From Candidatus Pararuminococcus gallinarum (GTDB taxonomy: Bacteria > Bacillota > Clostridia > Oscillospirales > Ruminococcaceae), in assembly GCA_904419775.1 (NCBI GenBank), contig CAJFSX010000012.1, forward strand, positions 1-34,693: a stretch of 34,693 nucleotides of DNA. Direction: 5' to 3'. Position 1 is the stretch's first letter. The number at the start of each line of letters is the position of its first letter. Below, piece after piece: positions 8,366 through 17,224 of this stretch. The translations under genes were made by a program, and so were the position numbers. The notes under the pieces are model-generated. The model saw nothing but the letters and a program-made list of their open reading frames with translations. It searched no databases and was not told the DNA's origin.

Positions 8366-9637
8366 TTATTTGATCAGATCGGTGCCCATGTAGGGACGGA
8401 GCACCTCAGGCACGGTGACAGTGCCGTCGGCGTTCTGGTAGTTTTCCAGGATGGCGGCCACGGTGCGGCCTACTGCCACGCCGGAACCGTTGAGGGTGTG
8501 GACAAACTGGGGTTTTTCCTTGGGGCCGTTCCGGAAGCGGATGTTGGCCCGCCGCGCCTGGAAGTCCTCAAAGTTGGAGCAGCTGGAAATCTCGCAATAC
8601 CTGTTATAGGAGGGCAGCCAAACCTCAATATCATAGGTCTCGGCGCTGGAGAAGCCCAGATCCCCGGAGCACAGCCGCACCACCCGGTAGGGCAGGCCCA
8701 GCTGCTGGAGGACATACTCGGCGTCGGCCGTCAGTTTTTCCAGCTCCGCATAGGATTCCTCCGGCTTTGTGAACTTGACCAGCTCCACCTTGTTAAACTG
8801 GTGCTGGCGGATCAGCCCTCTGGTATCCCGGCCGGCGCTGCCCGCCTCTGCCCGGAAGCAGGCGGAGTAGGCGCAGTATTTGATGGGGAGGCTGTCCCCG
8901 TCCAGAATCTCATCCCGGTGCATATTGGTTACCGGCACCTCCGCCGTGGGGATGAGGAAATAATCCATATTGGCCAGCTTAAAGGCGTCCTCCTCAAATT
9001 TGGGGAGCTGCCCGGTGCCGGTCATGGACGCCCGGTTGACCATGTAGGGCGGGAATACCTCGGTATAGCCCCGCTGGCTGTGGGTGTTCAGGTAAAAGTT
9101 GATGACAGCGCGCTCCAGCTTGGCGCCCCATCCCTTATAGAAATGGAAGCGGGCGCCTGTAACCTTAGCCGCCGTCTCCGGATCTAGGATCCCCAGATCG
9201 GCGCCGATGTCCCAGTGGGCTTTTGGCTCGAAATCAAATTTCCGAGGCTCGCCAAACCGGCGGAGCTCCTCGTTTTCGGTGTCGTCGACCCCCTGCTTTA
9301 CCGCCTCATTGGGGATGTTGGGGATGCTCAGAAGGATATTCCTCTGTTTTTCCTCCAGCTGGGAGATCTCTCCCGCCAGGTTTTTCACCTTTTCAGCGAT
9401 GAGCTTCATCTCCGCCATAATAGCGGTGGTGTCCCCTCCCTCCTTTTTGATGCGGGGGATCTCTTTGCTGGCCTTGTTCTGCTGGGCCTTGAGGTTGTCC
9501 GATTCGCTGGACAGCTGCCGCCGCCGCTCATCAATGGCTAAAATTTCATCTACCTGGGCGTCCATGTCCTTATTTCTCTTTCTCATGGCCGCCTTGACCT
9601 TGTCAGGTTCCGTCCGAATCAGCTTAATGTCTAACAT
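8366..9637 (-). CDS. serS: Seryl-tRNA synthetase
   Basis: A 423-residue class II synthetase that charges tRNA-Ser. The N-terminal tRNA-binding coiled coil covers about residues 1-110 (charged heptads up to EEKQRNILL). The catalytic core includes [14 protein letters not shown], motif 2 around [22 protein letters not shown], and motif 3 near [25 protein letters not shown] lies 9 bp before the ATG at 9637. It follows parB after 15 bp, so it appears to be the last gene of the parA-parB-serS operon. There is no room for a T-box leader, which leaves serS dependent on the segregation-gene promoter. Confidence 0.97.
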   Translation of the reverse strand: MLDIKLIRTEPDKVKAAMRKRNKDMDAQVDEILAIDERRRQLSSESDNLKAQQNKASKEIPRIKKEGGDTTAIMAEMKLIAEKVKNLAGEISQLEEKQRNILLSIPNIPNEAVKQGVDDTENEELRRFGEPRKFDFEPKAHWDIGADLGILDPETAAKVTGARFHFYKGWGAKLERAVINFYLNTHSQRGYTEVFPPYMVNRASMTGTGQLPKFEEDAFKLANMDYFLIPTAEVPVTNMHRDEILDGDSLPIKYCAYSACFRAEAGSAGRDTRGLIRQHQFNKVELVKFTKPEESYAELEKLTADAEYVLQQLGLPYRVVRLCSGDLGFSSAETYDIEVWLPSYNRYCEISSCSNFEDFQARRANIRFRNGPKEKPQFVHTLNGSGVAVGRTVAAILENYQNADGTVTVPEVLRPYMGTDLIK

Positions 9638-9652
9638 AGCGATTAACTCCTT

Positions 9653-10516
9653 CTATCTTTCTGTGCCGGCCAGCCGATTGGCAATGTCGGCAAGTTCTTC
9701 CTTACTGTAAAATTCCACCGTAATGGTGCCTCGATCCTTTTCCTGGTTTTTCACCTGGATGGCGATCTTCCGCCCCAGCTCTGCCGCCAGGGCCAGCTCG
9801 ACCTCGTCGTAAAAGCTGTCCCGGGTGCTGGCCTTCTCCTTTTGGGGCCGCTCCCGTTTTCCCTGGGCCAGGCGTTCAATCTCCCGCACCGACACATTCC
9901 CCTTGGCCGCCTTCTTGGCGGTCTCGATCATGGTCTCCTCGTCGGGCAGGGCCAGGATGGCCCGGGCATGTCCGCTGGAAAGTTCTTTTTTCCGTACCAG
10001 GGCGATGACCTCCTGGGGCAGGTGCAGCAGCCGCAGGGCATTGGCCACCGCCGGTCTAGATCGTCCTACCCGCCTAGAAATCTCATCCTGGGTGAAATCA
10101 TAGGTTTCCATCAGGGTTTGATAGCCCAGCGCCTCCTCAATGGGGTTGAGATCCTCCCGCTGGAGGTTCTCAATGAGGCCGATTTCCATGGTCTCCCGGT
10201 CGCTGAGCTCCTTGATGATCACCGGCACCTCGCTCATTCCCGCCATCCGGGCCGCCCGCCAGCGCCGCTCCCCCGCTACCAGCTGGTAGGAGCCGTTGTC
10301 CAAGGGCCGCACCAGCAGGGGCTGGATCACCCCATGCTCTTTGATGGAATCCGCCAGGGAAGCCAAAGCCTCCTCGTCGAAGTCCTTTCGAGGCTGGGCC
10401 TTGTTGGGCTCAATCTCGCTGAGCCGCAGCCGGGTGGCGCTGTTCACATCCCCTGTGGCGTTGTCTGTGAACAAAGCCTCCAGCCCCTTGCCCAATCCGC
10501 CTTTTCTTCCTGCCAT
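9653..10516 (-). CDS. parB: Chromosome partitioning protein ParB (Spo0J)
   Basis: A 287-residue ParB CTPase clamp that loads on parS and spreads to organise the origin. The N-terminal [11 protein letters not shown] contacts ParA. The CTP-binding motif [12 protein letters not shown] begins at 82 and [14 protein letters not shown] follows. A helix-turn-helix around [24 protein letters not shown] binds parS. The C-terminal dimerisation domain is at about 220-287. It starts 12 bp after parA in the same operon; three parS-like sites occur in this window. Confidence 0.95.
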   Translation of the reverse strand: MAGRKGGLGKGLEALFTDNATGDVNSATRLRLSEIEPNKAQPRKDFDEEALASLADSIKEHGVIQPLLVRPLDNGSYQLVAGERRWRAARMAGMSEVPVIIKELSDRETMEIGLIENLQREDLNPIEEALGYQTLMETYDFTQDEISRRVGRSRPAVANALRLLHLPQEVIALVRKKELSSGHARAILALPDEETMIETAKKAAKGNVSVREIERLAQGKRERPQKEKASTRDSFYDEVELALAAELGRKIAIQVKNQEKDRGTITVEFYSKEELADIANRLAGTER

Positions 10517-10528
10517 GTCTTCCCTCCT

Positions 10529-11296
10529 CTACTGCCGATGCTGTTCCAGTATCTCTTTGGCCAGTTCTTCATAGGCCTTGGCTCCCTTGGAGCTTCGGTC
10601 AAAATAGGCCACCGGCTGGCCAAAGCTGGGAGCCTCCGACAGCCGCACATTCCGGGGAATAGCGGTGGCGTAAACCTTGTCGGCAAAATATTTCTTGACC
10701 TCCTGGACCACCTGGACCGTCAGGTTCAGCCGGGCGTCATACATGGTCAGGAGGACTCCTTCAATCTCAATCCGGGGATTATAGAGCCTTTTGACCTGCC
10801 GCACCGTGGCGATGAGCTGGCTGAGACCCTCCAGGGCATAGTACTCGCACTGGATGGGAACCAGGATGCTGCCGCAGGCGGTAAGTCCGTTGAGGGTGAT
10901 CAGCCCCAGGGAGGGAGGGCAGTCGATGAGGATGTAATCGTACTGCTCCACCACCGGGGCAATGGCCCGTTTCAGCCGGGATTCCCGGTGATCCAGCTCC
11001 ACCAGCTCAATCTCCGCCCCCGCAAGCTCAATATTGGAGGGCAGGATGTCCACGTTCTCATAGGGCGTCTTCCGGATCACATCCTTTACATCCGCCGCGG
11101 CGATGATGAGATTGTAGGTGGAGGATGGGATGTCCCGCTTGTTGACACCCAATCCGCTGGTGGCGTTGCCCTGGGGGTCAATGTCAATGAGGAGCACCCG
11201 TTTTCCCAGCTGTCCCAGGGCGGCGGACAGGTTCACCGCTGTGGTGGTCTTCCCCACCCCGCCCTTCTGATTGGTGATGGCAATAATTCTTCCCAT
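10529..11296 (-). CDS. parA: Chromosome partitioning ATPase ParA (Soj)
   Basis: A 255-residue P-loop ATPase with deviant Walker A KGGVGKTT (residues 11-18), DIDPQGNATSG (switch region) and the Walker B-like LIDCPPSLG. It binds nucleoid DNA with ATP and interacts with ParB; in Firmicutes it also modulates DnaA. I start at ATG 11296, which gives the usual family N-terminus GRIIAITNQKGG; GGAGGG and AGGA lie upstream. The frame stays open for 67 more codons upstream, but those run through the promoter and both parS sites, so they are not coding. Confidence 0.96.
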   Translation of the reverse strand: MGRIIAITNQKGGVGKTTTAVNLSAALGQLGKRVLLIDIDPQGNATSGLGVNKRDIPSSTYNLIIAAADVKDVIRKTPYENVDILPSNIELAGAEIELVELDHRESRLKRAIAPVVEQYDYILIDCPPSLGLITLNGLTACGSILVPIQCEYYALEGLSQLIATVRQVKRLYNPRIEIEGVLLTMYDARLNLTVQVVQEVKKYFADKVYATAIPRNVRLSEAPSFGQPVAYFDRSSKGAKAYEELAKEILEQHRQ

Positions 11297-11342
11297 ATTC
11301 CTGCATCCCTCCGGATCTTTTCCAATCTTCCGTATGTTGGAT

Positions 11343-11371
11343 ATTATAGCACACTTGCCTCTATTTTTAAA
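11343..11371 (-). promoter_or_regulatory. Promoter of the parA-parB-serS operon
   Basis: On - a perfect TATAAT (11343-11348) has an extended TG (TGCTATAAT). TTTAAA occupies the -35 position (11366-11371) with a 17-bp spacer. The nearer parS site begins 10 bp upstream of the -35, so ParB loading could influence this promoter. Confidence 0.6.
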
Positions 11372-11381
11372 CCAATTTCCC

Positions 11382-11397
11382 TGTTTCACATGAAACA
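11382..11397. promoter_or_regulatory. parS site 1
   Basis: TGTTTCACATGAAACA is a perfect palindrome-like 16-mer matching the Firmicutes parS consensus TGTTNCACGTGAAACA except at one central base. It lies between noc and parA. Confidence 0.85.
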
Positions 11398-11426
11398 TTT
11401 TTGTAAAGCCCCCTCCCTTGTCAGGA

Positions 11427-11442
11427 TGTTTCACGTGAAACT
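11427..11442. promoter_or_regulatory. parS site 2
   Basis: TGTTTCACGTGAAACT has the full central consensus and differs only at the last base. It is 45 bp from site 1, centre to centre, and lies between the noc terminator and parA. Confidence 0.9.
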
Positions 11443-11450
11443 TCCCCCAA

Positions 11451-11495
11451 AAAGGCAAGAAAAGGCGGGAGGGCGAAAGCCCTCCCGCCTTTTCC
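11451..11495 (-). terminator. Terminator of noc
   Basis: A 14-bp stem (11461-11474 with 11479-11492) closed by GAAA; on - it is followed by TTTTC then TTTTT. The 120 bp between it and the noc stop (11497-11616) hold nothing I recognise. Confidence 0.85.
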
Positions 11496-11616
11496 ATCGG
11501 TTCAGGAAGTTTGTCAGCGGCCCCTTATGGTAAGGCCGCATAGGGGAATCTATAGAAACCGGCGGACTGGTGCAGGCAATCCTCCGAATTTCTCAGGAAT
11601 CAGTTGGGGTGCTGTT

Positions 11617-12450
11617 CTATGCGGGATATTTCCCCCGCTTCTGGGTGATCTTGGGGATCTTGATGGTGTATTCGATGTAATCCCCGTTTTCCATACTCAC
11701 GGCGGTGGCGGGGATGCCGGAGGCTTTCATCTTCCCCAGGGCCTTGTTGATGGTGTTGAGGAAGAGGCGGATATCCTTGACCACCAGAATATTGCTATGA
11801 GCGGATTTGGGCTTGCGGGTCAAAAGGTCCTCGATATATTTTTCGGTCTGGGCCACATTCCAGTCATACTTGACAATGGACTGGGCAGTTTCCCGGATCA
11901 GTTCCTCCCCCTCCAGCTTGAGGAGGGCTCTGGCGTGGCGCTCGGTCAGGTGGTGTTCACTGAGGTAGCGCAGCACATGGTGGGGCAGCCGGAGGATCCG
12001 CAGCTTATTGGCCACGGTGGATTGGTTTTTCCCAAGCAGGCGGGCCACATCCTCCTGGGTGTAACTATACTGGGCCATCAGCCTTTTGATGGCCAGGGCC
12101 TCCTCCACAAAGTTCAGGTCGGCCCGCTGGATATTCTCCACCAGGGAGAGGATGGCGCTTTGGTTGTCATCCATCCGCAGCACAATGGCGGGGATGACGG
12201 TAAGTCCTGCCAGCTTGGAGGCCCGGAGCCGCCGCTCCCCTGCCACCAGCTCATAGTGGCCCTCCATCGCCCGGACGGTGATTGGCTGGAGCAGGCCGTT
12301 TTCCCGGATACTTGCCGCCAGGGAGGCCAGCTCCTCCTGGGAGAAATATTTCCGCGGCTGCATGGGGTTGGGCTGCACCTGCGCAATAGGAAGATTTCGG
12401 ATTTGATTGAGATTTTCTGTTTGCTGTTTATTTCGTCCCATGATTTTCAT
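11617..12450 (-). CDS. noc: Nucleoid occlusion / ParB-family protein Noc
   Basis: A 277-residue ParB paralogue. The CTP-binding motif GERRLRASKLAG begins at 71, followed by ENIQRADLNFVEEA, a helix-turn-helix near YTQEDVARLLGKNQSTVANKL and a lysine-rich N-terminus (MKIMGRNKQQ) resembling the membrane-targeting helix of Noc. Noc blocks FtsZ assembly over the nucleoid. Its place between rsmG and parA is the usual Firmicutes order. I chose ATG 12450 with AAGGA 10 bp upstream; an in-frame GTG at 12459 is too close to that site. It has its own terminator, so it is transcribed apart from parA. Confidence 0.9.
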   Translation of the reverse strand: MKIMGRNKQQTENLNQIRNLPIAQVQPNPMQPRKYFSQEELASLAASIRENGLLQPITVRAMEGHYELVAGERRLRASKLAGLTVIPAIVLRMDDNQSAILSLVENIQRADLNFVEEALAIKRLMAQYSYTQEDVARLLGKNQSTVANKLRILRLPHHVLRYLSEHHLTERHARALLKLEGEELIRETAQSIVKYDWNVAQTEKYIEDLLTRKPKSAHSNILVVKDIRLFLNTINKALGKMKASGIPATAVSMENGDYIEYTIKIPKITQKRGKYPA

Positions 12451-12472
12451 TGCTGTCACATCCTTTATCCAT

Positions 12473-12501
12473 ATTCTACCATATGTTTACAAGGATTTCC
12501 A
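12473..12501 (-). promoter_or_regulatory. Possible noc promoter
   Basis: On - TGGAAA (12496-12501), 17 bp, TAGAAT (12473-12478). The flanking region up to 12545 is AT-rich and free of repeats, as expected of a promoter region. Confidence 0.4.
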
Positions 12502-12544
12502 GTCTTTTCCAAAAATTTTTTCCAAAAATTTCCTACTCTTTTCG

Positions 12545-12782
12545 ACACCAGCTACCGCTGGGCGGGCAGTGCCCGCAGCCAGATCGCGCTGCGGCGTCGT
12601 TTGTAACAAAAGCGCGAGAAACGCGGCAATGTCGCGGATAAAACCTAGAGCGCGTCATGCCGACCGCAGGTCCGCGCTGCGGCGCTGTCTAAAACAAAAA
12701 TGCATGTGCCGCAGCAGTGTCACAAACAAAACTCCGGGCGCGTCATGCCGACCGCAGGTCCGCGGCTTCCCCGCCGGTAGGC
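12545..12782 (+). repeat. Intergenic modular repeat array R4
   Basis: It opens with CAGC-TACC-GCTG and GCGGGCAGTGCCCGC. Two cores follow at about 12574-12658 and 12675-12750, each trailed by GACC-GCA-GGTC, and it closes with CCGCCGGTAGGCG. It lies between the noc promoter and the rsmG terminator. Confidence 0.9.
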
Positions 12783-12783
12783 G

Positions 12784-12812
12784 CAAAAAAGAGCCGCCCA
12801 AAAGGCGGCTCC
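12784..12812 (-). terminator. Terminator of rsmG
   Basis: On - GAGCCGCC/GGCGGCTC with a short loop, followed by TTTTTT. It lies just after the rsmG stop and closes the mnmE-mnmG-rsmG cluster. Confidence 0.9.
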
Positions 12813-12814
12813 AG

Positions 12815-13531
12815 TTAATCCAATGGCTTTTTTGCGATTTTCGCAGAGGGACGGGGATATTCTTTGGGGGTTGGCTTTTCTTTGGAGATGACCAAAAGGG
12901 TGCGCCCTTCCCCAATTTCCGGCAGCTCATAGTGGATCACTTGACCTACCCGTCCGCCCATCAGTTTGACGGCCCGCTCCCCTTCCTCCAATTCCTGCTC
13001 TACCTCCGGGCCCTTCATGGCCAGGAAGCTGCCGCCGACCTTAACAAAGGGCAGGCAGTATTCCGACAGCTCCCTCAGATGGCTCACCGCCCGGGCTGTG
13101 GCAAAGTCAAACCCTTCCCGCAGCTGAGGCCGCCTGCCCGCCTCCTCGGCCCGGGCATGGATGGTCTCCGCCTGAATCCCCAGCCTTTGGCAGAGCTGCT
13201 GTAAAAAGACAATCCGCTTGTTCAGACTGTCCAGCAGGGTCACCTGCAGGTCCGGCCGGGCAATCTTCAGCGGCAGGGAGGGAAACCCTGCTCCCGTCCC
13301 CACGTCGATGAGCCGGGCTCCCTGGGCCATGGGCACCTGAGCCAGCAGCTGCAGGCTGTCGGCAAAGTGTTTCCGGATGATTTCATCCGGGTCGGTAATA
13401 GCGGTCAAATTCACCTTTTCGTTGTATTCGACCAGGAACCGGGCGTACTCGTCCAGCTGATCCAGCTTTTCCTCTACCAGCTCCAGCCCGATCATGGCCC
13501 CGTATTGCCGCATCTTTTCCTTGTTAATCAT
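12815..13531 (-). CDS. rsmG: 16S rRNA (guanine-N7) methyltransferase RsmG (GidB)
   Basis: A 238-residue SAM-dependent methyltransferase that modifies G527 of 16S rRNA; its loss gives low-level streptomycin resistance in other bacteria. Residues VNLTAITDPDEIIRKHFADSL precede the SAM motif DVGTGAGFPSLPLKI (about 76-90); FDFATARAVSHL and the lysine-rich tail KEKPTPKEYPRP are typical. The start overlaps the mnmG stop by 8 bp (ATGATTAA), with GGAGG inside mnmG, so translation is coupled. Confidence 0.95.
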   Translation of the reverse strand: MINKEKMRQYGAMIGLELVEEKLDQLDEYARFLVEYNEKVNLTAITDPDEIIRKHFADSLQLLAQVPMAQGARLIDVGTGAGFPSLPLKIARPDLQVTLLDSLNKRIVFLQQLCQRLGIQAETIHARAEEAGRRPQLREGFDFATARAVSHLRELSEYCLPFVKVGGSFLAMKGPEVEQELEEGERAVKLMGGRVGQVIHYELPEIGEGRTLLVISKEKPTPKEYPRPSAKIAKKPLD

Positions 13532-15419
13532 GGGTTTCCTCCTCTCCCCGGCCGTTTCTCTGGGACAGCCAGATCAGCAGCACCGATATATCCGCCGGGT
13601 TGACCCCTGAAATCCGGGAGGCCTGTCCCAGATTCAGCGGCCGGATCCTGTTTAGCTTCTCCTGGGCCTCCAGCCGCAGCCCGGCAATGGTTTTATAATC
13701 CACATCCGGCGGCAGCTCCTTCCGCTCCAGCCGCCGCATCTGCTCCACCTGGGCCAGCTGTTTCTTGATGTAGCCCGCGTACTTGATCTCCACCTCCACC
13801 CGTTCCCGGACCGCCCTGTCAAGTTCCGGCCGGTCGGGATCAAAGGGGGCCAGGTCCTCATAGTGGATCTGGGGCCGGCGGATGAGATCCGCCAGCTTGG
13901 TGCCGGTGGAAAGGGGCGCCGTTTCATGTGAAACAAGCATGCGGTTGAGGCCGTCACTGGGGGCGACGGAGGTCTTCTCCAGCCGGGCTATCTCCGCATC
14001 AATCTGTTCCTCCTTCTGGAGGAACCGGGCGTATCGTTCCTCGGAGATGAGGCCGATCTCATGGCCCAAAGGGGTCAGGCGGGCATCGGCGTTATCCTGC
14101 CGGAGGATGAGCCGGTATTCGCTGCGGGAGGTCATCATCCGGTAGGGGTCCATGCACCCCTTGGTGCACAGGTCGTCGATGAGGGTGCCGATATAAGAGG
14201 AGGCGCGATCCAGGATCACCGGCTCCTTGCCCTGGACGGCCCGGGCGGCGTTGATGCCGGCGATGAGGCCCTGTGCGGCGGCCTCCTCATAGCCGCTGGT
14301 GCCGTTAAACTGGCCGGCGCCGTAAAGGCCTCCCACCTTGATAAACTCCAGGGAGGGCAGCAGATCCAGGGGGTTGCAGCAATCGTATTCAATGGCGTAG
14401 GCGTTGCGCATGATCTTCACATGCGCTAGTCCCCGGATGGTCCGGTACATGGCGATCTGCACATCCTCCGGCAGGGAGCTGGACATCCCCTGGAGGTACA
14501 TCTCCCGGGTCTCGGCCCCCATGGGCTCGATAAAAAGCTGGTGCCGTGGTTTATCGGAAAACCGCATGACCTTATCCTCAATGCTGGGGCAGTACCGGGG
14601 GCCGATGCCCTCGATCATGCCGCCGTAGAGGGGGGAGCGGTGGATATTGTCCCGGATGACCTGGTGGGTCCGCTCATTGGTATAGGCGATATAACAGACC
14701 TTTCTATTTTCCAAAGGCCCGGTTGTCTCAAAGGAAAAGGGGGTAATGGGTTCATCCCCGCCCTGGACCTCCAGCTGGGAATAGTCAATGGAATCCTGAT
14801 GGACCCGGGCCGGGGTGCCGGTTTTAAAGCGGCGCAGCTCGATTCCCAGGGCCCGGAGGCTGTCGCTGAGGGGCCCGGCGGCATGGGTGCCGTCAGGGCC
14901 GGAGGCATAGGACACATCCCCCACAAAGATCTTGCCCCGCAGATAGGTGCCGGTGGCCAGGATGCAGGTTTTCACCTGATAGACTGCCCCCAAACCAGTG
15001 ACCACCTGGGAAATGTGGCCGCCGTCGGCTCGGACCTCCACAATCTCCGCCTGTTTGATGTCCAGGCCGGGCTGGGATTCCACCACCTGTTTCATATAGA
15101 CATGGTACCGCTCCCGGTCCGACTGGACCCGGAGGCTGTGAACCGCCGGCCCCTTTCCACGGTTGAGCATCCGGCTTTGGAGGAAGGTGGCGTCTGCCGC
15201 CTTCCCCATCTCCCCGCCCAACGCGTCCAGCTCCCGGACCAGATGGCCCTTGGCCGTGCCGCCAATGGAGGGGTTGCAGGGCATGTTGGCAATCCCGTCT
15301 AAGGTGATGGTGAACAGGATGGTTTTCGCCCCCAGCCGCGCCGCGGCCAAGGCTGCTTCCACCCCCGCGTGGCCTGCGCCTACCACCGCTACGTCATAGC
15401 TGCCTGCTTCATATTCCAT
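13524..15419 (-). CDS. mnmG: tRNA uridine 5-carboxymethylaminomethyl modification enzyme MnmG (GidA)
   Basis: A 631-residue FAD enzyme that, with MnmE, installs cmnm5 at wobble U34. The dinucleotide fold DVAVVGAGHAGVEAA is near the N-terminus, followed by NPSIGGTAKGHLVRELDALGG, ILATGTYLRG and the C-terminal helical domain with SRISGVNPADISVLLIWL. GGAAGGAGG lies before the ATG at 15419, and the repeat hairpin GCGGGCAGTGCCCGC begins immediately upstream of that site. A parS-like 16-mer lies within the coding sequence at 13920-13935. Confidence 0.96.
   Translation of the reverse strand: MEYEAGSYDVAVVGAGHAGVEAALAAARLGAKTILFTITLDGIANMPCNPSIGGTAKGHLVRELDALGGEMGKAADATFLQSRMLNRGKGPAVHSLRVQSDRERYHVYMKQVVESQPGLDIKQAEIVEVRADGGHISQVVTGLGAVYQVKTCILATGTYLRGKIFVGDVSYASGPDGTHAAGPLSDSLRALGIELRRFKTGTPARVHQDSIDYSQLEVQGGDEPITPFSFETTGPLENRKVCYIAYTNERTHQVIRDNIHRSPLYGGMIEGIGPRYCPSIEDKVMRFSDKPRHQLFIEPMGAETREMYLQGMSSSLPEDVQIAMYRTIRGLAHVKIMRNAYAIEYDCCNPLDLLPSLEFIKVGGLYGAGQFNGTSGYEEAAAQGLIAGINAARAVQGKEPVILDRASSYIGTLIDDLCTKGCMDPYRMMTSRSEYRLILRQDNADARLTPLGHEIGLISEERYARFLQKEEQIDAEIARLEKTSVAPSDGLNRMLVSHETAPLSTGTKLADLIRRPQIHYEDLAPFDPDRPELDRAVRERVEVEIKYAGYIKKQLAQVEQMRRLERKELPPDVDYKTIAGLRLEAQEKLNRIRPLNLGQASRISGVNPADISVLLIWLSQRNGRGEEETHD
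13920..13935. promoter_or_regulatory. parS-like site inside mnmG
   Basis: CGTTTCATGTGAAACA matches the parS consensus at 14 of 16 positions and encodes residues around LVSHETA of MnmG. Intragenic parS sites near the origin are known in Firmicutes. Confidence 0.6.
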
Positions 15420-15436
15420 TCTCTCTTCCTCCTTCC

Positions 15437-15828
15437 GCGGGCAGTGCCCGCCGCCGAACCGCGCTGTGGCGCAATGGGTAACTAAGTCGCGGGTGCCGCA
15501 GCGATGTCGCCGACAGAACTCAAAGCGCGTTTTGCCCGCCGCTAGGCGCGCGCTGTAGTGTCAATCGCAACAAAGTTGCGGGCATCGCAAACAATGTCTT
15601 AAATAAAATCTAAGGTGCGGCCTGCTCGCCGCAGGCGCCGCTCCCAAGTCGCGCTATTGGCGCTATGGGTAACTTAGTCGCGTGAGACGCGGCAATGTCG
15701 TCGACAGAACTCAAAGCGCGTTTTGCCCGCCGCTAGGCGCGCGGGTGTCGCGGCAGTGTCGCAAACAGAACTCAGTGCGCGTCATGCTGCCCGCTAGGGC
15801 CGCGTCTTCCCGCCCCGGGAGGGGCCGC
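15437..15828 (+). repeat. Intergenic modular repeat array R5
   Basis: Three full cores at about 15460-15535, 15547-15625 and 15649-15727 and one short core at 15741-15785. Two cores end in AAGCGCG, a perfect complement of the starting CGCGCT, so the whole core is bounded by inverted ends. Hairpins are GCGGGCAGTGCCCGC (15437-15451), CGCC-GCTA-GGCG (twice), GCCC-GCTA-GGGC and CCCC-GGGA-GGGG. The array fills the mnmE-mnmG gap from the mnmG ribosome site to the mnmE stop. Confidence 0.9.
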
Positions 15829-15831
15829 AGG

Positions 15832-17208
15832 CTATTTGCCGACACAGAAGCGGGCAAAAACCTGCTCCACCACAGCTTCGGAGGCCCGCTCCCCTGTCAG
15901 TTCCATGAGGCAGGAGATGGCATCCTCCACACAGACATCCACCGCGTCTAGGGTGAAGGCCATGGTCAACGCTTCCACTGCGCTTTGCACAGCGGCAAGG
16001 GCGCGGTAAACACAGTCCTTCTGCCGCTCATTGGCAATCATCGGCGCCTGGGGATCCAGATGCTCCAATGCCATGACCTGGCTGATGGCCTGGGATAAGG
16101 CTTCCCGGCCCTCTCCCGCCTTGGCAGATGTATAAACTATATGTTGAAATTTATCTTGAATATACTTTTCGTCAATTTTTTGATCCAGATCCTGCTTGTT
16201 GATAATGGCAATGGCCGGCTTATCCCCGCAGGCGGCTATGATCTCCCGGTCATCCTCGGTGAGAGGGCTGGAGCTGTCAAAGACCGCCAGGATCAGGCTG
16301 GCCTGGTTGATCCGCTCCTTGGCCCGCTGGACGCCGATGCGCTCCACCGGGTCGTCGGTGGCCCGGATGCCGGCGGTATCCGCCAGCCGAAGGGGGATGC
16401 CGTCCACAATGATGGTATCCTCCACCACATCCCGGGTGGTGCCGGGGATGGCGGTGACAATGCTCTTATCAAAGCCGGCCATCATATTCATCACGGTGGA
16501 TTTGCCCACATTGGGCCGGCCCACAATGGCGGTATCAATCCCCTCCCGGAGCAGGCGGCCGGTATCAAAGGTGGCGATGAGGGATCTCAGCTCCTCCTCT
16601 GTCTGCTGCAGCCGAGCCAGGAGCCTTTCCCCTTCCACCTCTTCCACGTCCTCTTCGGGATAATCAATCCAGGCGGCGAGATGGGCGGCGTTTTCCACCA
16701 AGTCCCCGGTGATTTGTTGAATCTTTCGGAAGAGGGTTCCCTCTTTGGCTGCCAGGGCGGACTGGGCCGCCTGCCGGCCCTGGGCCGCGATCAGATCCGC
16801 CACCGCTTCAGCCCGGGTCAAATCCAGTTTGCCGTTTAAAAAGGCCCGCTTGGTAAATTCCCCCGGCCCTGCGGGCTTGGCGCCCTGGCGGATCAAGGCC
16901 GATACCAGCCGCTGGAGGAGATAGGGGCCTCCATGGCAGGAGATTTCCGCCACATCCTCCCCCGTATAGGAGCGGGGCGCTTTAAAAATCAGCACCACTG
17001 CTTCGTCAAAATCGCCGTCCCCGTCAAAGACATGGCCAAAGGTAGCGGTATAGCCCTCCATCCCGCACAGGTCATCCCCCATGGCGGAACGGAACACACA
17101 GGAGGTAATCTGCCGGGCCCTGGGCCCTGAAACCCGCACCGTGCCAATACCGCCTACGCCTGGCGGTGTGGCAATGGCCACTATGGTGGTTGTTTCCTTT
17201 TCTCCCAT
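15832..17208 (-). CDS. mnmE: tRNA modification GTPase MnmE (TrmE)
   Basis: A 458-residue K+-activated GTPase partner of MnmG. The N-terminal tetrahydrofolate-binding domain covers residues 1-120. The helical domain carries an inserted G domain: G1 GRPNVGKST (230-238), G3 DTAG (277-280), G4 NKQD (337-340), SAK (361-363). The C-terminal FCVGK carries the catalytic Cys. GGAAGGAGG supports ATG 17208. Codons 341-360, between G4 and SAK, are conspicuously AT-rich. A terminator lies upstream after jag, so expression needs readthrough or an unseen promoter in array R6. Confidence 0.96.
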   Translation of the reverse strand: MGEKETTTIVAIATPPGVGGIGTVRVSGPRARQITSCVFRSAMGDDLCGMEGYTATFGHVFDGDGDFDEAVVLIFKAPRSYTGEDVAEISCHGGPYLLQRLVSALIRQGAKPAGPGEFTKRAFLNGKLDLTRAEAVADLIAAQGRQAAQSALAAKEGTLFRKIQQITGDLVENAAHLAAWIDYPEEDVEEVEGERLLARLQQTEEELRSLIATFDTGRLLREGIDTAIVGRPNVGKSTVMNMMAGFDKSIVTAIPGTTRDVVEDTIIVDGIPLRLADTAGIRATDDPVERIGVQRAKERINQASLILAVFDSSSPLTEDDREIIAACGDKPAIAIINKQDLDQKIDEKYIQDKFQHIVYTSAKAGEGREALSQAISQVMALEHLDPQAPMIANERQKDCVYRALAAVQSAVEALTMAFTLDAVDVCVEDAISCLMELTGERASEAVVEQVFARFCVGK

Positions 17209-17224
17209 CCAATCTCCTCCTTCC

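Noticed and set aside
11297..11497. N-terminal 67-residue extension of ParA
   Set aside because: The extension would encode the promoter and both parS sites and is absent from the family; ATG 11296 gives the normal N-terminus.
15460..15785. Integron attC sites
   Set aside because: Although palindromic and intergenic, the cores lack the RYYYAAC/GTTRRRY core sites and no integrase or cassettes are seen.
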